NCBI GenBank assembly: GCA_030691545.1
Contig: JAUYEE010000316.1
Location: 1-35,485 of the forward strand
DNA: 35,485 nucleotides
DNA from: a bacterium
Lineage (GTDB): Bacteria > Auribacterota > JABMQX01
Direction of reading: 5' to 3'
The notes below the pieces were generated by a model. That model was given only the letters and a program-made list of their open reading frames with translations, was not told the origin of the DNA and did no database searches. Shown piece after piece: positions 6,842-15,353 of the stretch. A program made the translations under genes and the position numbers. Each line of letters starts with the position of its first letter. Positions within the stretch are counted from its first letter, which is position 1.

Positions 6842-9010
6842 TCATGAGAGCAACAACCCTATCTGGTGAACAAGCAGAGTGAGAATGTAAGCCATCACCG
6901 TTAGGCCGCCAAATTGAAAAATTGCCCATTTCCACGACCCTGCTTCTCTCCGCGTCACGGCCACCGTCGCCACGCACGGCGTCGCAATCATCGCGAAAAG
7001 CATGACGCAGAAACCTGTCAGACGACTGTAGTTCTCGTGGAGCTTCTGCCGGAGACTCCTGTGAGAGGTTTCGGCATCGCCGATGGAGAACACGATTCCC
7101 ATTTGCGCCACAAACACCTCTTTCGCGGCAAAGGCGCCTAAGAATGCCGTCCCGATTCTCCAGTCAAATCCGAGCGGACGGAGAGCCGGTTCCAAAAAAC
7201 GCCCGATTCGTCCCGCCGCGGAGTGGGCGAGCATCTGCGCTTCTTTCTCCCGCTGAAGCTGGTCGAGCTTCTCCTGGATCGCGGCTTCCCCTCCCGTGTC
7301 ACCGTTGCTGACCAGCAACCTCTGGACACGAGCCATTTCGCGGTCGAACTCTTTCTCGAGTTCTTTGCTCTTCGGGTAGGACGTCAGCGCCCACAAGATG
7401 ACGGACACCGCTAAGATGATCGTCCCCGCCTTCTTCACATACATGCAAGCGCGCTCCCACGTGTGAATCGCCACACCTCTCACCGTGGGCATGCGATATG
7501 GCGGCAGCTCCATCACGAACGGCGTTGATTCTCCTCTGAGCACGGTCACCCGAATCAGCTTCGCCGATAGAAGCGCCAGAAGAATGCCGATGATGTAGAG
7601 AATCCACAGCACCCGCGCTCGCCACGCGAGCGGAAAAAACGCCGGGATCATCATCGCATAGATGGTCAGGCGTGCTCCACAACTGATGAGCGGCGTCACC
7701 AAGATCGTCGTGAGGCGGTCCGTCCGGTGCTCGAGCGTTCGTGTCGCCATGATCGCCGGCACCGTGCACCCGAACGCCAGCAGCATGGGTATGAAGCTTT
7801 TGCCGTGCAGCCCCACTTTGTGCATGATGCGGTCCATGATGAACGCCGCCCGGGCCATGTACCCGGAATCCTCTAAGATGGCGATCGCTAAAAAGAGAAA
7901 CATAATGTTCGGCAAGAACGACAGAACCGAACCTACCCCGCCGATGACTCCATCAACTAAGAGCGATTTCAGGGCGCTCTCCGATTCTGCCGGCCACAGA
8001 CTCGAAATCACATTTCCCATCAACGCGAAGAGCTTCTCCAGCAACTCCATCAACGGCGCCCCGAGAGTGAACGTGAACTGAAACACCAGATACATCAATC
8101 CGATGAACAGCGGCAGCCCGATAATGCGGTTGGTCAGTACCGAGTCAATCCGCTCGGACATGTCATATCGCGACTGCCCGGTCGAACGAACGCTCTCCCG
8201 GCAGGCCCCCGAGATGAATCCGTACCGCCGGTCCGCAATGACGATCTCGGGGGCGTCTCCGAAGACCGTCTCGAGGTGCTGAGTGCTGCGGCGCACCGCA
8301 TCGAGAATCTCATCAGAGTTCCCACACTGTCGCCGCACCTGCTCGCGAACCTCCGTGTCGTTTTCGAGGAGTTTGATCGCCAGCCATCGGGGGCTGTGGT
8401 TGCTCGCCAACTCATCGCATTTCTCTAAGAGGCTGCTGAGCCGGGCAATCTCCTCCTCGATTTCCCATCCGTATTTGACTGTTACAGAAGGGAGGTTGTG
8501 AGTCTCATTCATCTGCGCGATCGCTGCGTCGAGCAGCCCGCTCATCCCCTCGCCTTTCGTCGCGACAGTTGGGACGACCGGGCAACCCAACAGAACAGAC
8601 AACTTCTCGCGGTCAACCTCATATCCGCGCACTTTCGCCAGGTCGCTCATATTCAACGCTAACACGAGCCTGGCCCCCAGCTCCATGAACTGCACCGCGA
8701 GGTAGAGGTTCCGTTCTAAGTTCGTCGCGTCGAGAATGTCCACGACAACGTCCGGTTTTTCCTCGACGACGAAGTGGCGCGCGATGAGTTCCTCGATGGA
8801 ATATGCGGTCAGGCTGTACGTCCCCGGAAGGTCAACCACTCGAACGCGGTAACCCTTGTGGTCTCGGTAGCCCTCCTTCTTCTCGACGGTCACGCCGGGG
8901 TAATTCCCCACATGCTGCCGCGAACCGGTGAGGCTATTGAAGACAGTCGTCTTCCCGGAATTCGGATTCCCCGCAAGAGCAATCGTAATTGTTTTCTTGA
9001 TCGTTTCCAT
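6842..9010 (-). CDS. feoB: Ferrous iron transporter FeoB
   Basis: GTP-gated inner-membrane Fe(II) importer, 722 aa, normal length. The N-terminal G domain has G1 GNPNSGKTT (14-22), YPGVTVE in switch I, G3 DLPGTYSL and G4 as NMSD. A helical GDI-type spacer follows (about 170-270). The membrane domain has two Gate halves (FLPNIMFLFLAIAILEDSGYMARAAF region; FGCTVPAIMATRTL). The last helices end at HQIGLLL. An extended charged loop of about 60 residues (SKELEKEFDREMARVQ onward) sits between membrane helices. Third gene of the dtxR-feoA-feoB operon, 37 bp after feoA. No clear Shine-Dalgarno lies before the ATG; that position is occupied by 9-bp repeats. Confidence 0.97.
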   Translation of the reverse strand: METIKKTITIALAGNPNSGKTTVFNSLTGSRQHVGNYPGVTVEKKEGYRDHKGYRVRVVDLPGTYSLTAYSIEELIARHFVVEEKPDVVVDILDATNLERNLYLAVQFMELGARLVLALNMSDLAKVRGYEVDREKLSVLLGCPVVPTVATKGEGMSGLLDAAIAQMNETHNLPSVTVKYGWEIEEEIARLSSLLEKCDELASNHSPRWLAIKLLENDTEVREQVRRQCGNSDEILDAVRRSTQHLETVFGDAPEIVIADRRYGFISGACRESVRSTGQSRYDMSERIDSVLTNRIIGLPLFIGLMYLVFQFTFTLGAPLMELLEKLFALMGNVISSLWPAESESALKSLLVDGVIGGVGSVLSFLPNIMFLFLAIAILEDSGYMARAAFIMDRIMHKVGLHGKSFIPMLLAFGCTVPAIMATRTLEHRTDRLTTILVTPLISCGARLTIYAMMIPAFFPLAWRARVLWILYIIGILLALLSAKLIRVTVLRGESTPFVMELPPYRMPTVRGVAIHTWERACMYVKKAGTIILAVSVILWALTSYPKSKELEKEFDREMARVQRLLVSNGDTGGEAAIQEKLDQLQREKEAQMLAHSAAGRIGRFLEPALRPLGFDWRIGTAFLGAFAAKEVFVAQMGIVFSIGDAETSHRSLRQKLHENYSRLTGFCVMLFAMIATPCVATVAVTRREAGSWKWAIFQFGGLTVMAYILTLLVHQIGLLLS

Positions 9011-9016
9011 CGCAAT

Positions 9017-9043
9017 AAGTCGGACCTGTCAGACTCGTCAGAC
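9017..9043. repeat. Three-unit 9-bp tandem repeat in the feoA-feoB spacer
   Basis: On the plus strand the units are AAGTCGGAC, CTGTCAGAC and TCGTCAGAC. They are reverse-strand versions of the GTCCGACNN repeat at 4790-4843. They fill most of the 37-bp gap between feoA and feoB and take the place where a feoB ribosome-binding site would be expected. Confidence 0.75.
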
Positions 9044-9047
9044 AGCT

Positions 9048-9302
9048 TCACTTCACCAGGATTTTCTCCGCCATGCCTCGTCCAAGAACCAGCCGGCTTC
9101 CCTTGACGAGGACCACGAGGGGGCCCGGGACGCCATTGCTCACGACCTGTATCTCGTCCCCCGGCACAAAACCCATATCTGCGAGGCGCCGCGCCAAGCC
9201 CCGCCCCGCCCGCACGCAGACCAGCCGCACTCGGCTCCCGGCACGCGCCAGGCTCAACGGCATGGGCGGACCCGCTGACGACTCCTTTTCCTCCGCGCTC
9301 AC
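9048..9302 (-). CDS. feoA: FeoA-domain protein
   Basis: Small cytosolic SH3-like protein that assists FeoB. The GTG start at 9302 is chosen because AAGGAGA lies 8 nt upstream; the open frame extends further but runs into the regulator gene. The 84-aa product shows the family signature: PLSLARAGSRVRLVCV, then GRGLARRLADMGFVPGDEIQVV and a C-terminal VVLVKGSRLVLGRGMAEKI. It begins 1 bp after the regulator stop codon, so translation is probably coupled. The regulator itself carries a second, C-terminal FeoA-like domain. Confidence 0.92.
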   Translation of the reverse strand: MSAEEKESSAGPPMPLSLARAGSRVRLVCVRAGRGLARRLADMGFVPGDEIQVVSNGVPGPLVVLVKGSRLVLGRGMAEKILVK

Positions 9303-9303
9303 G

Positions 9304-10098
9304 TCACTTCTCTCCTTTCGCGGGGCTCCGCGGCAACTTCTCGACGAGGATGCCAGCCGCCTCCTCCTTTCGCAGAGAAAGGTGATAGCCTTTGACCTTG
9401 ATGTCCATCGGGTCGCCCAACGGTGCAAGTTTCTCTACTTCCACCTCCGTTCCACGGACCATGCCCATCTCAACGATTTTTTTTCGGATCGGTCCCTGTC
9501 CGCCGACCTTCGTGACTCGCCCTTTTTCCCCGGGCGCCAGTCCGCTCAAAGGCACAATATCCGTCGAATTCTCTGGCATCGGTTTGAGACCGTCCTGTCT
9601 CCGACCGATTGCCTCCAGGCACGACCGCAGGCAGCGCTCGCACTGCTCGTTAGAAGCCTCGCGCTCGCAGAACTGCCGAAACAACTCGATCCATTCCCTT
9701 CCGCCCCGCGGGCACTTCTCGACGAACTCCGCAAATCGCACGAACCGCTCCAGCGTCTCCCCATCCACCGCATGTTCCATCCGGTCGGCGTTGTCTTCCG
9801 CAACTGCCGGGTCAAGGGAGAGCACGTTCAGGAGGAAGTTCTTCACGATCGTATGCCGTCGCACCTGCTCTTTTGCGCGGGCTATTCCGGCTTCGGTCAG
9901 GGTGATGACCTCGTACGGCTCGTAATGCACGAGGTTGTACGATGACAGTTGTCTCAGCGCCCCTGTCACGGACGACATGTTCACACCCATCCTCGTCGAA
10001 ATGTCTCGCACTCGCGCCACGCGGTTCTCTGTCACCAGGTAATAAATGGCTTCAAGATAATCTTCGAGACTCGCAGAAAGGACAAGGCTTTCTGGCAT
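9304..10098 (-). CDS. DtxR/MntR-family metal-dependent repressor with C-terminal FeoA domain
   Basis: A 264-aa iron- or manganese-responsive repressor. The N-terminal winged helix-turn-helix (about 8-70) includes SLEDYLEAIYYL, ARVRDISTRMGVNMSSVTGALRQL and LTEAGIARA. The metal-binding and dimerisation domain follows (about 71-140, HTIVKNFLLNVL, EDNADRMEHAVDGETLERF). A cysteine cluster C-x8-C-x2-C-x3-C at about 166-182 (in the REASNEQCERCLRSC region) follows and could bind metal. The C-terminal SH3-like FeoA domain is about 185-255 (VPLSGLAPGEKGRV, KIVEMGMVRGTEVEVEKLAPLGDP). AAGGAGA precedes the ATG. It heads the feo operon and probably controls its own promoter through the palindrome at 10141-10158. 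Iron rather than manganese is inferred from feoAB. Confidence 0.93.
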   Translation of the reverse strand: MPESLVLSASLEDYLEAIYYLVTENRVARVRDISTRMGVNMSSVTGALRQLSSYNLVHYEPYEVITLTEAGIARAKEQVRRHTIVKNFLLNVLSLDPAVAEDNADRMEHAVDGETLERFVRFAEFVEKCPRGGREWIELFRQFCEREASNEQCERCLRSCLEAIGRRQDGLKPMPENSTDIVPLSGLAPGEKGRVTKVGGQGPIRKKIVEMGMVRGTEVEVEKLAPLGDPMDIKVKGYHLSLRKEEAAGILVEKLPRSPAKGEK

Positions 10099-10140
10099 GG
10101 CCGCTCTCCTTACAACTTCACTGACACAAGTTTGCTGCGC

Positions 10141-10172
10141 CTAACTTTATCAGGTTAGACAAACTCTGTCAA
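10141..10172 (-). promoter_or_regulatory. feo operon promoter with overlapping palindromic operator
   Basis: On the minus strand TTGACA (10167-10172) and TAAAGT (10144-10149) are 17 bp apart, a good sigma-70 promoter about 45 nt upstream of the dtxR start. The imperfect palindrome CTAACTTTATCAGGTTAG (10141-10158) covers the -10 element and half the spacer. Its TAGGTTAG/CTAAC-type half-sites resemble DtxR/IdeR boxes, though their order is everted relative to the canonical site. Binding there would block RNA polymerase, fitting autorepression by metal-loaded regulator. Confidence 0.65.
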
Positions 10173-10472
10173 CATGGATTTTTCCCTTGTTGACTGTCTT
10201 CCTGCGACCCCTGCCACGTTCACAGTTTCCCCGGACTCGGCGCACTTCAAAAGAACTTAACCAATCGTGAGAACTCGGTGATCTTGTCTGGGTGGCAGGG
10301 ATTGACCAGCAATGACATTCTTTGTACCCTGAGGGCGACGACACGAAACTCCGATGTGCGACCAAGGAGTGGCCAATCCGCTATCTGGTGTGCTGAGCCG
10401 GGGTGATTGTGTCTCAGGAAGCGAGATTCAGCACGTGCCCCGCTCACAGGCTTAACCCTATCAGGAGAACTC
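10173..10472 (+). other. Leader region upstream of the ProRS-like gene
   Basis: Gene-free stretch of 300 bp. A weak promoter candidate is TTGACC (10302-10307), 17 bp, TACCCT (10325-10330). The start at 10473 has a clear AGGAGA at 10463-10468. I looked for a T-box leader (the conserved T-box 14-mer, antiterminator and terminator) and did not find one. No coding frame here is convincing. Confidence 0.35.
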
Positions 10473-12101
10473 ATGCGCTGGTCAGAGATGCTGATCCCAA
10501 CGTTGCGAGATGCCCCCAAGGATGTTGATCGGCCGACCGCCATCTTGAGCAGGGCCGGATATGCCTTTGTTTCTGGCGGCAAGCTGACCGCCTTGCTGCC
10601 CCTCGGTGTGGCGTGCCTCGACAAGCTGAAGCGACAGCTCACCGCGCGCCTCTCGGCAAGGAGTGCGGAGGAAATCGCCCCGTTGTTCTATCAGCGGACA
10701 GACGTTTCAAGCTCCGGCACGTCCCACATGGAGCACCAAAGCCAAGCCAGCGATGTGCCTGCTGTGACTGATGTGGATAGACTTCTGTGGGAAATCGCCG
10801 CGCGCCACCTTCACTCGTACAACCAGTTGCCCCGCCTGTGGTTTAGCTCTGTTCCGGATTCGTGCGGACACGGCGGATGTCTCATCCACTGCATGTCCCT
10901 GTCCCTTTGCGAGGCGACTCGTGAAACGCCTGCCGATCTAGTTCAGCAGGTGTTCTCAGAGCTCACCGGTATGCTTGGACTACCGGTCATCCGGGCAAAT
11001 GTCCTTTCCGTCCTTGGCCGCGAAGAAGCTGCCACAGAGTTCCTCTGCATTTCCCCGGATGGAGACGTTGAGGTCGCACACTGCCCTTGCGGCTACGCCG
11101 CCAACCTCGACTGCGCCGTCTCCAAAGCAGTGGGGCCGCCGGACAGGGGACAACCCGCTTCCGGGCAACCGCGCCTCGTTGAAACCCCCGGCATGAAGAC
11201 CATTGCGGACGTATCTGACTACCTCGGCATTCCCCCCTCCTCGCTCATCAAATCCCTCCTGTACATCGCCTTGTGCCGGCCGCTCCTGGTTCTTGTCCGG
11301 GGTGACGACCAGCTCAACGAACACCTTCTCCGGCGGGCACTCGGTTCATACGACCTGCGACCGGCAAACACAGAAGAGATAAGGCGGGCCCTTGATGCCG
11401 ACCCCGGCAGCATCGGGCCCGTCGGGGTGCAAAACATCCGGGTCCTTGCCGACTATTCCATCCGTTCCTGCCGTGACATGGCATCCGGCGCCAACAAAGA
11501 CGATTATCATCTGACCGGCGTCGAGCCGGAGAGGGATTTCCGTGCGGAGTACATCCATCTCCGACAGGTCCGTGCGGGCGATCCCTGCCCCGGTTGCGGG
11601 AAACCCCTCACGGTCTCCCGCGCGCGCCTGTTGCTGCGGTCCGCCACGTTCCTTGCTCCATCCGAAGAACTCGCTCCCCTGCGTGTCCTCGGCCCGGACA
11701 ACAAGCCCCAGCCCCTCCTTGTAACCACTCATAGAGTTGATCTACACGCTCTCCTTTTCTCTCTTGTCGAGCGATTCTCTGATGAGAATGGACTCGTTCT
11801 GCCGCCTATGGTCTCCCCGTTTGATGTTCTTATCACCCCGATCCGGTATAACGATCCCTCTCAAAAGCAGGTCTGCGACCGCGTGTACCAGCTACTCCAG
11901 GGACAGAAGTTACCTGTGCTCCTCGACGATAGGGACATCAGCCCGGGGGTGAAGTTCAAGGACGCCGATTTGATCGGGATACCACTGCGCATCACAATCG
12001 GCCCAAAGAAGCTGAGCGAAGGAAAAGTGGAGCTTCGTGTCCGCGCGACCGGGGAGACTTTCGACTGCCCCATAGAAGACGTTGCGCAACGCGCCATGTG
12101 A
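10473..12101 (+). CDS. Prolyl-tRNA synthetase-like protein with degenerate catalytic core
   Basis: The 542-aa product aligns end to end with bacterial ProRS (usually about 570 aa). The N-terminus MRWSEMLIPTLRDAP is typical. The YbaK-type editing insertion is intact (about 235-365): ETPGMKTIADV, LVLVRGDDQLNE and DPGSIGPV, with the lysine matching the E. coli editing lysine at K260 (SSLIKSLL). The anticodon-binding domain is very well kept (about 447-542, LLDDRDISPGVKFKDADLIG). In contrast class II motif 2 (normally FRDE...RPRFG) reads SVPDSCGHGG (126-135). Motif 3 (normally GCYGIGVSR) reads LVTTHRVDL (416-424). The ATP-site PTHEE segment is also lost. Aminoacylation is therefore unlikely. It may be a tRNA-binding trans-editing factor or regulatory paralog (inference). 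The start is set by AGGAGA; an upstream in-frame start lacks one. Confidence 0.88.
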   Translation: MRWSEMLIPTLRDAPKDVDRPTAILSRAGYAFVSGGKLTALLPLGVACLDKLKRQLTARLSARSAEEIAPLFYQRTDVSSSGTSHMEHQSQASDVPAVTDVDRLLWEIAARHLHSYNQLPRLWFSSVPDSCGHGGCLIHCMSLSLCEATRETPADLVQQVFSELTGMLGLPVIRANVLSVLGREEAATEFLCISPDGDVEVAHCPCGYAANLDCAVSKAVGPPDRGQPASGQPRLVETPGMKTIADVSDYLGIPPSSLIKSLLYIALCRPLLVLVRGDDQLNEHLLRRALGSYDLRPANTEEIRRALDADPGSIGPVGVQNIRVLADYSIRSCRDMASGANKDDYHLTGVEPERDFRAEYIHLRQVRAGDPCPGCGKPLTVSRARLLLRSATFLAPSEELAPLRVLGPDNKPQPLLVTTHRVDLHALLFSLVERFSDENGLVLPPMVSPFDVLITPIRYNDPSQKQVCDRVYQLLQGQKLPVLLDDRDISPGVKFKDADLIGIPLRITIGPKKLSEGKVELRVRATGETFDCPIEDVAQRAM

Positions 12102-12222
12102 AACCTTTGTTCGGGAGGACCGACAGGCGCGCCAACATAGCCAGAGAACCCTCCTCACCGCACCCGGACTGTCGGGTCTATCCCGTTCGTTTCGCCCGGC
12201 TTACTTTGGCGGGAGGAGTCCG
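12102..12222. other. Convergent gap without recognised features
   Basis: A 121-bp space between the convergent ProRS-like and FG-GAP genes. I see no strong hairpin followed by a T-run and no repeat of the types found elsewhere in the window. Confidence 0.4.
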
Positions 12223-14073
12223 TCATTTCTCTGCGATTGGCTCGCGCACGGTCAGAAAACGGTCCACAGGAGCGACTTTCTCGATGGTCTGCTTTATTGC
12301 GGAGGGCCAGGTGATTTCGATGCGGTCCACGGTTGTGGCGATTCCCAGACCGAGGCGAATTCGCCGGTCGCTCCCGGAGAGGTAGCTCCCGCCCCCGCGG
12401 AGGTAGTGGTACTGTTTCTTGCCGCGGACAGTTGCCACAACACGGGCGCCGATAGCATCGCGATTGCTCTTCGCGCCGACGAGCTTCAGCGTCAACCAGT
12501 GTCCGCCTCTCCCGGATTCATTGGCGTTGTTTCGGAGAATAATCGGGCGACCTTCGGAGACGTTGACAACGATGTCAATGTCCCCATCATTATCCAGGTC
12601 CCCGGCGGCTGTCCCGCGACCGATGGTTCGGTGCAGAAAGTGTGCCCCTGCCTTCGCAGGCGCGACCCGCCGGAAATACCCCCGCCCGTCGTTCTCAAGC
12701 AGGAGGTCCACCTGCGCATAGCGCTCGTAGAAATGCTCCGGTCGGGTCAGCCCCTTGAGCACCGCTTCCTCTGACGTGACAACTTCCCCGGTACTGATGA
12801 ACAAATCCATGTCGCCATCGCTGTCGTAGTCGAGAAAACTTGGGCTAAAACCAGTGTAACCGAGCGTGGCTGCGTCCATTCCGCTGTGGGCTGGCGACTC
12901 CGTGAAGACAGGCCATTCGTTGTGATAAAGGGTGTGAATCTCGCGGTGACGGCAGGGAACCATGATGTCAAACAGCCCGTCATTGTCCACGTCCGCCACA
13001 TCCACCCCCATCGACGACTCGACGTTTCCATCGTTGCTGACCGCCACGCCCGCCTCCACTCCTCGCTCGACAAACCGCCCGCCCTTGTTCTCGAAGAGGT
13101 AGTTGACCATCATGTCGTTTGCCACGAAGATGTCTGGGTTGCCGTCGTTGTCGTAGTCGCACACCCCCAACCCCATCCCTTTGCCGCCCGGGTAGTAAAG
13201 CCCGACTTCCCTCGTGACGTCTGTGAACACCTCATTGCCGTCGTTGCGGTACAACACGTCGGGGCTTCCCTCGTAAACCTGCGGTCCCTGGTACTCGTGA
13301 ATGAATTTGCCGGCGACGACCTCCCTGCCGAGGTCCTGTTTGGTGTGGTCGTACGTCAGATAGTTGACCAGGTAGATGTCCAGGTCGCCGTCATTGTCAT
13401 AGTCGAGAGCCGAGCAGCACTGCCCCCATGCCGGGTGTGCCAGAAGAGCTGTCCTTGTGAATTTCCCGTTTCCCTCGTTGCGGAAGTAAACGTTCGGGCC
13501 GTAGTTGGTCACATAAAGGTCCTGGTCGCCGTCGTTGTCAAAATCTGCTGCCTCACCGCCCTGCCCATAACCGCTGTCGGCGACGCCCGCCTCGTGCGTC
13601 ACATCCGTGAATCGCCAGTTTCCCTCGTTGCGGTACAGGGCGTTTGTCAGGTTCGCGTCGTGGGGCTTGCCCCTCAGGTAATTTCCATTGAGAAAGTGAA
13701 TGTCCAGGTCGCCATCGTTGTCGTAATCGAACAGAATCATCCCCGCTCCCATGATTTCGGGATACAACATGCGGTGGGTTTCCTGTCCGGTGGTATGGAT
13801 GAAGGCGATTTCTGTAACGTCAGTCACGTCAGTGAACCAGCCCTCCGCCGCGGCGAGTTTCTGCTTGATCTCACCAACAGGCGGCTTGCCCGGTCGGCTC
13901 CCGAAGTAAACGGCTACTGCCATGCCCACCGCGAGTAGCCCACCCGCCGCCCAGATCCATTTTCGTCCCGAACCGCCTTCTCGCCGATTTGGAGATACCG
14001 GCTCCTTCCTTGGCAGCAGATTTTCCCGCCTTTTCTTGTTCGCTGGCTTCCTCGAAGCTCTTTTACGGCTCAT
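12223..14073 (-). CDS. FG-GAP/VCBS repeat protein with C-terminal ASPIC/UnbV domain
   Basis: A 616-aa protein, probably anchored in the inner membrane by one helix (about 38-58, KWIWAAGGLLAVGMAVAVYFG) after a very basic cytoplasmic tail, with the rest periplasmic. It contains seven calcium-binding FG-GAP type motifs of the DxDxDG pattern: DYDNDGDLDIHF, DFDNDGDQDLYV, DYDNDGDLDIYL, DYDNDGNPDIFV, DVDNDGLFDIMV, DYDSDGDMDLFI and DLDNDGDIDIVV. These form a beta-propeller. The ASPIC/UnbV domain is at about 530-610 (GARVVATVRGKKQYHYLRGGGSYLS, IEITWPS). The ATG at 14073 is chosen because a basic tail and TGAGGAG lie there, although spacing is short; an ATG at 14097 is possible. Function unknown; adhesion or extracellular matrix roles are common guesses. 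Confidence 0.9.
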   Translation of the reverse strand: MSRKRASRKPANKKRRENLLPRKEPVSPNRREGGSGRKWIWAAGGLLAVGMAVAVYFGSRPGKPPVGEIKQKLAAAEGWFTDVTDVTEIAFIHTTGQETHRMLYPEIMGAGMILFDYDNDGDLDIHFLNGNYLRGKPHDANLTNALYRNEGNWRFTDVTHEAGVADSGYGQGGEAADFDNDGDQDLYVTNYGPNVYFRNEGNGKFTRTALLAHPAWGQCCSALDYDNDGDLDIYLVNYLTYDHTKQDLGREVVAGKFIHEYQGPQVYEGSPDVLYRNDGNEVFTDVTREVGLYYPGGKGMGLGVCDYDNDGNPDIFVANDMMVNYLFENKGGRFVERGVEAGVAVSNDGNVESSMGVDVADVDNDGLFDIMVPCRHREIHTLYHNEWPVFTESPAHSGMDAATLGYTGFSPSFLDYDSDGDMDLFISTGEVVTSEEAVLKGLTRPEHFYERYAQVDLLLENDGRGYFRRVAPAKAGAHFLHRTIGRGTAAGDLDNDGDIDIVVNVSEGRPIILRNNANESGRGGHWLTLKLVGAKSNRDAIGARVVATVRGKKQYHYLRGGGSYLSGSDRRIRLGLGIATTVDRIEITWPSAIKQTIEKVAPVDRFLTVREPIAEK

Positions 14074-14383
14074 CTCCTCACCCAAAGTATGGTACATGAA
14101 TGCAGCATGCCAAGCAGATCTTATGGTATCCCATGCATCCCTCCGACGCAAGCGCCTCGGCGGCCTCCCTGGCCGCTGGGCTCGACGGAGCACCATGGCG
14201 CGCGACAGATTCGTCAAGCAGGTACGAAGGTTGTGCGCCAACGCGGGCAGGCTGCGTTCTCTGCGGTGAGTCCCCTGTTTGCCGCGATTCTCTCTCTGCT
14301 TGACGGTTCGAGAATCGTGTGGTAGCTTTGCCCTTCTGAGGACTTGAGCAGAACAACAACACTTTTTCAGCGGAGGTAATCCT
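14074..14383. other. Divergent intergenic region
   Basis: About 310 bp between the divergent FG-GAP and isomerase genes. For the plus-strand gene TTGACG (14300-14305), 17 bp, TAGCTT (14323-14328) is a weak promoter candidate. On the minus strand a TTGCGT/TACCAT pair with 17-bp spacing is weaker still. No gene was seen. Confidence 0.35.
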
Positions 14384-15268
14384 ATGGACAGGAGGACGTT
14401 TCTGAAGACAACAGGCGGAGCCGTGGCAGCCTCGGCCGTTGGCGCCTTGAGCGGCCGCTCGGCTAACGCAGCAGTCGAGAAAATCGGAGCCGCCACGCAC
14501 AACACCATCGCCATCTCACCGCACTGGTTCAAAGGCTCCCACGTCGAGCAGGTCGAGCAGGTTGCCGCGTACGGATTCCGTGCTTTTGAGAGCCTCGGCG
14601 CCGGAGGCTGGGACGACAAGGAAGCCGTCCGGGACAAGTGCCAGGAACTGGGCATTCAGATCGGAGCTATCGGTGCGGGCGGCACAATCGGCGGCTGGGG
14701 TCCGAATGATCCCGAACAACACCAGCGGTTCGCCGACAGCGTGAAGGGAGCCATCGAAAACGCCAAGAAGCTCGGCACGCGAGTCCTTTTGGCGCTCACC
14801 GGGGCGGACCGAAAAGGCGTCTCGAAAGAAGAGCAGATGGACGCGTTGGTCAAGGCAGGTCATCTCGTCGCCCCGATGGTCGAGGATGCGGGCATGGTCC
14901 TCGTGTGGGAAATCCTGAACGTGCTGGTTGACCATCCCGGGTACTTCCTCGTTTACTCCAAGGACGCCTCGGAACTGGTGAAGCGCACGGAGCACCCGTG
15001 CATCAGATGCCTCTTTGACATCTACCACCAGCAGATTAGCGAGGGAAACCTCATCAATAACATCCGCCGCTACATTAAGGAAATCGGGCACTTCCACTTC
15101 GCCGATGTCCCTGGCCGCCACGAACCGGGCACCGGAGAAATCAACTACAAGAATGTCTTCAAGGCAATCTATGAGAGCGGATACCGCGGAATCGTCGCCT
15201 GCGAGTTCGGACCCACCAAACCCACGGAGGAGATTTTGAAAATCCTTGCCGAGTGCGAGCGCTGGTAG
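14384..15268 (+). CDS. Exported hydroxypyruvate isomerase-like TIM-barrel protein
   Basis: A 294-aa protein with a Tat-like signal (MDRRTFLKTTGGAVAASAVGAL), so probably periplasmic. The body is an AP_endonuc_2/xylose-isomerase-like barrel closest to hydroxypyruvate isomerase (Hyi). Motifs are VWEILNVLVDHPGYFL with a metal-ligand glutamate (about 177), CLFDIYHQQISEGNLI (about 210-225), HFHFADVPGRHEPGTGEINY (about 237-256) and IVACEFGP with the second ligand glutamate. CGGAGGTAA precedes the ATG. Family members isomerise or epimerise small keto sugars using a divalent metal; the true substrate is not readable from sequence. It is followed by a strong bidirectional terminator. Confidence 0.88.
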   Translation: MDRRTFLKTTGGAVAASAVGALSGRSANAAVEKIGAATHNTIAISPHWFKGSHVEQVEQVAAYGFRAFESLGAGGWDDKEAVRDKCQELGIQIGAIGAGGTIGGWGPNDPEQHQRFADSVKGAIENAKKLGTRVLLALTGADRKGVSKEEQMDALVKAGHLVAPMVEDAGMVLVWEILNVLVDHPGYFLVYSKDASELVKRTEHPCIRCLFDIYHQQISEGNLINNIRRYIKEIGHFHFADVPGRHEPGTGEINYKNVFKAIYESGYRGIVACEFGPTKPTEEILKILAECERW

Positions 15269-15290
15269 GGTCGTCGCGCAGAAAAAGAGA

Positions 15291-15329
15291 GGGTTCCCGG
15301 CGACTTCAAACCGGGAACCCCCTTTTTTT
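15291..15329. terminator. Bidirectional Rho-independent terminator
   Basis: A perfect 10-bp stem GGGTTCCCGG (15291-15300) / CCGGGAACCC (15311-15320) with a 10-nt loop is followed by CC and seven Ts on the plus strand. On the minus strand it is followed by a CTCTCTTTTTC tract. It lies between the convergent isomerase and Gfo/Idh genes and can serve both. Confidence 0.9.
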
Positions 15330-15353
15330 GTGCGGAGCGACGATGCGGGAACG

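Noticed and set aside
10173..10472. T-box riboswitch before the ProRS-like gene
   Set aside because: No conserved T-box sequence and no antiterminator/terminator pair were found.
12886..13938. 350-codon plus-strand frame opposite the FG-GAP gene
   Set aside because: Its Val/Asp-rich repeats mirror the DxDxDG repeats on the other strand; no start signal.
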